The notes beneath the pieces were generated by a model. The model saw only the letters and a program-made list of their open reading frames with translations. It had not been told where the DNA came from and did not search any database. The position numbers and the translations under genes were made by a program. A stretch of DNA of 64,000 bases from Pelodera strongyloides (taxonomy: Eukaryota > Nematoda > Chromadorea > Rhabditida > Rhabditidae). This document shows positions 59,690 through 64,000 of this stretch, one piece after another. Numbering within the stretch: position 1 is the first letter of the stretch; every line of letters starts with the position of its first letter. The stretch lies in the NCBI GenBank assembly GCA_036852015.1, contig JAANDG010000245.1:124001-188000 (forward strand). The letters are read 5' to 3'.

Positions 59690-62580
59690 CAGGATCATCG
59701 GTTGACCGGTTGACGTGGATGAGAGGAATCTTCAGTTTTGAACGGTCTTGTATTCAAACGCATCCGCATCGTGCGACAAAATGCCTTATCACTTGATACT
59801 CAATACACGGTCTGTTTGCTCTTTTGTTATGGGGTTCCTGTTAAACAGAAGCGCATCACATATCACGCTGAAAGTTATGAGGCATTGATGAAATTTCTGT
59901 TCTGCCTCAAACACGTTTTTGATTATTTTGAATTTGGAAGTTTTACTTTGTCTCGTCTTTACTTCTTCCTCGTGTTTTGAAATTTTAGCTGATATAGAGT
60001 GAACTAACGTTTTTTTACGTACAACTAGAAAAGTTGGGGAGCGAAGTATTTTAGTTTAGCGACCGAAGCACAGTTGTTTGTGTTGATGATGTACGAGGTA
60101 CGTGTCGTACCTCGAAACTTCGAAACTAACCTTTATCTTTATCCTAGTAATGACTTTATACTTTTTAGATCGGGATACCCATGCATATGTGGGAAGTCGC
60201 AGGCTTCTTTATTTTGTCTTGCCTTTCCATTTCTTCACATCGTTCTGAAGATGTACTGCTTCCTGGCACCTATCTACCTCCATACGACTGTACCAAGTCT
60301 CGTACTTCATCCACCCATTGGGTAAGTGATTTGATGTCTAATTGTGGTCCCGTGAGCTCGAACTGGTGAGAACTTTACGGTGTGGATGTGGTGAGCAAGA
60401 AACTTTATTTACGTGAATATGTGTGTTTCTGCATTTATTGTGCTGAACTACTAAACAGTTGACAGTTGTTGTGTTTTGTTTTGTGTTTTGGTGTTTTGTG
60501 TTTTGGTACGGGTGATCTTCGTGACAGTGGTTGTGGAAATAAATAAATACTTTATTTTTATTTTAGGTCAGTAATGAAAGGAGGCGGCCGACTAGTAAGA
60601 ATAAGAAGTAAAGTCCACAAAAGAGAAGCAAGAAAATACGACTTGTGGCTTCAGTGAAATCGAATAGCTATAGCTGAGAGATTTGATGTGGCATGTTGGT
60701 AAGTCAATTAACCTGACACTTACTGCAGAATTTTTTTCTTGACATTTCCCTATGAAGCGAGTACCCATTTCGTAAAGTTGTCTGTGGATTTGGCTCTTGT
60801 AGATGAGAAAGTGCGGACTACTTTCATGTGAATTTGTGAATTATTGTCCTTTATCTAAGTACGTTTTAGAGATTACCTGGTTCTGAAATCTGCTAACACA
60901 TTTGGTATGTATTTTTCATGTATCCTAACCTAAATGTGAACATGTTTTAGGCTAAACGATGAACGATGGTTGGAAGTTGGAAGAAGCGTCGACTAGAATA
61001 AACTTTGATGACTGATGAAGCGACACAGGCCACTGTCTGTGGGAGACTGTATCTATGTATTGGTTGGCCGTAAACACTCAATTTCTTATTGGTAAGCCTT
61101 TCTTTGCCTTCGATACCCAGCATGTTTCAGTAGTCCTTTTTTTGTGTTTGGTAATAGTAATAGAATAGGTTCATACCTGACGTGGTTGGTGTGCTATGGC
61201 TATGAGCTATGATGAGCGTTGGTTTGCGAATATCGGTGTCACAGCGTTGTTTATGTCTACATGCTAGACAACTGCGCCTTTTAATTAGAACTGAATTTTA
61301 GTGTTCCACGTGATTGCGATATAATGCCGAGAATAACTTCATCTTAAATTGTATTCTCGATAATAACTTATTCCATAAATCCATATCTGCGTAAAATATT
61401 GTACGCAACGTTTCCCAGTTTTCCATTATATTCTCTGTCTACGCCAAAACTCTACCCCTTTCTTATTGCAACCCTTTTGACAACATTGAATTCCTAAGTG
61501 ATAGCTTGTAATTGTTTTGATACATGCCAAATTTTGCATTCTTAGTTTCTTATGATGTCGATAGTCGATGTCTAAACATTGATTCTCATTTTCTGCTATT
61601 CAGGATGATCAGTTGACGTGGAATCTTCGGCTTTGAGAGCCCAACTGGTGCGTCGGAGGTTTGGCGGACTTCTATTCAAACGCATCGACATCGTGTGACT
61701 TGGACAAATCGCCATATGACTTACGCCTTTCAAGGTGTGTTTGCTGTTCCTGTGGCTCTACGTTTTAGCCACGTGCGCGGTATGCTAATTTCGCAGTAAA
61801 TAAGTAACAAAACACGAATGTATCTCGTATCTGTCATAACGTGTGTATGTGTGCAAGCGCAGCATTGGATAGGGAAAGGTGGTTCCCGAAAGAAAGGCAA
61901 AGGCGCACATCACGCTGCAGCACAGATACGTGACGCGGATGCTAGTCCAGATGCAGCATGCTCATAAGGCGGAAAAGGTGTGCGTGTGTGGGGAAAACGA
62001 AAACATATCTATGAGTCATCTGAGCTAATGGTGTACGTACACCTCCGTAGTTCGTAATTTATTGTTTGCGCTAGCCCTATTCCATGCAGTCGTGTCACCA
62101 TCCGTTTTATCAATATTCTGTCCTTTTATCAGATTTAATCATTTAATATTTATCCTTGCCTGTACTACCTAAGAATAAACCCAAACTATGCTGGGGAGCT
62201 AATATGCAAATTTGCAAATCAAAAACTAAATAGTTGTTGCGCGAGACGAGTTGTATTTTTTTATTATTCGTATAATCTTTTTTCAAATGGCCACTAGGAC
62301 CCGAGCTGTCGTGTCACGTAACGCTTTATGAACATAGTTTCAGCTGCTGACGGCCACTTAATACTTGGAATCTTAGCCAGCGTTATATACACTAAGATTA
62401 TCCGACTATCCCCTTATAACCACAAGACGAAAGATCCTTTTTTCCTTTAAAAATAGCTATTTTGGTGTATACCCAGTCCAGTGTGAAGCTATTACTTTTG
62501 CTTTTTGAAGCGACTATTATAGAATAGATCTAATACGAGTTCACGAGCTGGCTCCTCTAGTTCTGATAATCTAAATTTTC
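59690..62580 (+). other. Duplicated exon-like block and unassigned sequence
   Basis: A block after a TACTCAG acceptor at 59,693 and one after TATTCAG at about 61,604 share GATCA or GATGATCA, GTTGACGTGGA, CTTC with TTTGA, and TATTCAAACGCATC, followed by a GTSTGTTTGCT donor region. Both contain stops in every frame or nearly so. With the 58.9/60.2 kb pair this suggests an imperfect tandem duplication of about 1.3-1.9 kb. Nothing else is supported here. Confidence 0.4.
60169..60611 (+). CDS. Paralogous exon pair with C-terminus
   Basis: Exon 60,169-60,321 (51 codons, starting IGIPMHMWEVAGFFILS and ending SSTHW) shares EVA, DVLLP, TYLP, CT, SRT and THW with 58,885-59,046. After a 245-bp gap a TTTTAG acceptor leads to 60,567-60,611, which continues in phase 0 as VSNERRRPTSKNKK and a stop. 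It is either the 3' part of a tandem duplicate or an alternative exon of the same gene. Confidence 0.35.
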
Positions 62581-62582
62581 AG

Positions 62583-63456
62583 ATTCTCACAACTTAAACA
62601 TCGTCCCGCTCAACTCTTCGCCGTTCAAAATGCGCAACTTCACTTGAAAGTCAATCCACTGGTCGACTACCGTAATCAGAGTGTGGAACACCCGGTATGT
62701 TTTGGTTTGGAAAGAGAGAGAGAGAGAAAGACACCGCGTGAGAAGCTGAGCCTCTTGAATGTGCTCAGCCTGTGTGTGTTTCTCTCTTTTCATGTTAATT
62801 TACATTTGATACTGTTTTTCGTTTTTCTAAATAAAGAGTTTAATATAATATAATATAATATAAAGAGAGAGAGTTAGAAGATCAGAGTGAGTGAGGGAGA
62901 AGAGAAATACTGCTGAAGCCGTTCTATCCTCTATTTACAGTTTTATTTTACAGGATGGTTCTCGTTCTCGATCACTTCGCCTAAAAGATGGAACAGTTCC
63001 CGAAAGAATGTCCTATCAGGACAAGCGCGCGAAAACGGTTTACGAAATTGTCTTAAGAGGTTTGATTTTATTCTTATTTAGTTTTGTGATTCGATCTTAG
63101 TTGAAAGTGTCATATTTTATCGTAGAATCTGGTCAATATGCTGTTTTAATAAAGAAAATACAAGGCTTGGTGCTGTTGAGAGAAGTATATACAGAAGTAT
63201 TTGATGAGAGTGGTATAAAGAAAGAGAGCTGAGGACTAAAATATAGACCGCGAGCGGAAGGGGGAATGGAAACTCTAAACACAGGGGGCGAAAGCAAGAT
63301 AGCTAGCTGGAGAGAGGAGGGAAGAGAGTTAATTCTTCATTTACTTTCATTTAAGGTATGAAGATAGCTGGCGAAAACGGTGATTTCATTGGATACCGCG
63401 AGCAACAATCGGGCGGCAGCTACGGCGATCGATTACAATTATATCAGTTATAAGAG
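62583..63456 (+). CDS. Long-chain acyl-CoA synthetase-like N-terminus, partial
   Basis: Three exons: 62,583-62,694, 62,954-63,059 and 63,356-63,456, with TTTCAG/TTACAG/TTTAAG acceptors and GTATGT/GTTTGA/GTGAGT donors. Phases agree. The product includes NPLVDYRNQSVEHPDGSRSR, then TVYEIVLRGMKIAGENGDFI and GYREQQ. This follows the pattern of the N-terminal part of long-chain fatty-acid CoA ligases (AMP-forming): a Q-S-V/G-R-S segment, a T-x-Y-E-x-x-x-R-G helix and an LGYR-like strand before a WxSYKE-like motif. That motif appears as DYNYISYKR only one frame over, after GGCGATCGATTAC, implying a one-base shift or error. Upstream exons are not identified, and the AMP-binding core would lie beyond the window. 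These enzymes activate fatty acids to acyl-CoA on membranes. Confidence 0.6.
62713..62870 (+). repeat. GA and TAATA microsatellites in an intron
   Basis: GAGAGAGAGAGA at about 62,717 and repeated TAATA followed by GAGAGAG at about 62,831-62,870, between the first and second acyl-CoA synthetase-like exons. Confidence 0.85.
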
Positions 63457-63468
63457 GTGAGTCTGGCT

Positions 63469-63591
63469 CATAGCATAAAACACCCCGCCAAATGCGGACT
63501 ATCACCTTCCGATCCGTAATGCATTCATTGTATGCAAATTAGTCTAAATCGCCTCCCCAAAATCTTGACTAATTTATTCCCTGGTGGCTTT
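63469..63591 (+). repeat. Octamer-containing dispersed element B, copy 3
   Basis: Begins 12 bases downstream of the donor of the last acyl-CoA synthetase-like exon, so it sits at the very start of that intron. Contains GTATGCAAATTAGTCTAAAT and the CTCCCCAAAAT tail. Confidence 0.75.
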
Positions 63592-64000
63592 ATTTATTTT
63601 GTTTTGAAATGGTATAACGTACGAAAGCAATTTCTGCCTTTTGCACAGATAAAGTGTCGTGTTATTCTTGTCTGATGAGCTAGAGGTTCCTGATGAGCTA
63701 TGTTATTGTTCTCAAAATTCTCAAAACTTTTTGAAGTTTGTCTGAGGCTGGGCACTTCATTTTAGCATATTGAGTACGTCGTTGTAATGAGTAATGCAAG
63801 TCATAAATTCGTAAGAATTGAACACTTGCACCCCATTCCCGTTTTAATAAAAGGGCGCGCTGTTGAAGCGTTAAAGCGGTATAACAGCCGGGTTTGAAAC
63901 ATGTGTTAGGTGCTGTATTTATATGCAGTGTATGGCACGGGGAACGCTGTTGTTGAACTGACCATGCAAAAACCGGATGTTAATTCACCGTATTTTGTAG
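63592..64000. other. Intron or downstream stretch to the window end
   Basis: AT-rich apart from the MITE end at 63,871. No further exon of the acyl-CoA synthetase-like gene is visible before the edge. Confidence 0.4.
63871..63900. mobile_element. Family A MITE, single end
   Basis: TTAAAGCGGTATAACAGCCG then GGTTTGAAAC is one family A terminus. The other end may lie beyond the window. Confidence 0.5.

Noticed and set aside
62587..62793. Minus-strand frame resembling an Sm-type motif (KLRILNGEELSGTMF)
   Set aside because: The plus strand has a better acceptor and donor and joins in phase with the next two exons; the minus-strand reading has no usable upstream splice site.

Overview
This 64 kb window looks like intron-rich, repeat-dense nuclear eukaryotic DNA. 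No open reading frame exceeds about 180 codons, there are no operons or rRNA genes, and the believable coding sequence is cut into 50-200 nt exons with GT-AG borders (acceptors mostly TTTTAG or TTCAG; donors GTAAGT, GTATGT, GTACGT and often GTTGGT or GTTCGT). I cannot name the lineage from the sequence. All exon calls are by eye, without transcript support.

Positions 1 to about 27,870 form one large, imperfect inverted duplication. Each arm is about 13-14 kb and the axis lies near 14,150, inside a degenerate minisatellite array. The outermost 810 bp of the arms are almost identical. Further in, the arms diverge and differ by insertions: a 367-bp element only in the left arm, a 421-bp element only in the right arm, and a 1,023-bp inverted-repeat element just left of the axis. 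Each arm carries a mirrored set of exon-like blocks pointing toward the axis; most have broken reading frames.

From 27.9 to 31 kb there are CT and TA-rich simple repeats, a GC-rich candidate terminal exon (29,301-29,491, minus) and a duplicated pair of minus-strand exon-like blocks. From 31.8 to 40.4 kb lies an array of about 19 related minus-strand exon-like cassettes, each with an acceptor and a donor. Their lengths are not consistently multiples of three, so a spliced non-coding transcript or a decayed gene cluster is likelier than a protein. A family of about 180-bp TTAA-bounded inverted-repeat elements is interspersed among them. From 41 to 42.5 kb there are two tandem arrays.

From 45.37 to 49.84 kb there is a well-supported ten-exon minus-strand gene that no single open frame reveals. 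It joins in frame into a 343-residue protein with an unrecognised N-terminal half, a proline-rich middle, a Gln/Gly-rich segment and a basic/serine tail. Its last intron holds, on the plus strand, a decayed tRNA-Leu-like sequence split by five near-perfect 28-bp repeats. From 52 to 55 kb there are fragments of one or more further minus-strand genes. At 57.2-57.9 kb lies a diverged relative of the palindrome-end module. From 58.7 to 60.6 kb there are duplicated plus-strand exons. At 62.6-63.5 kb three plus-strand exons encode what looks like the N-terminus of a long-chain acyl-CoA synthetase, with an apparent one-base frame break near the end of the third exon.
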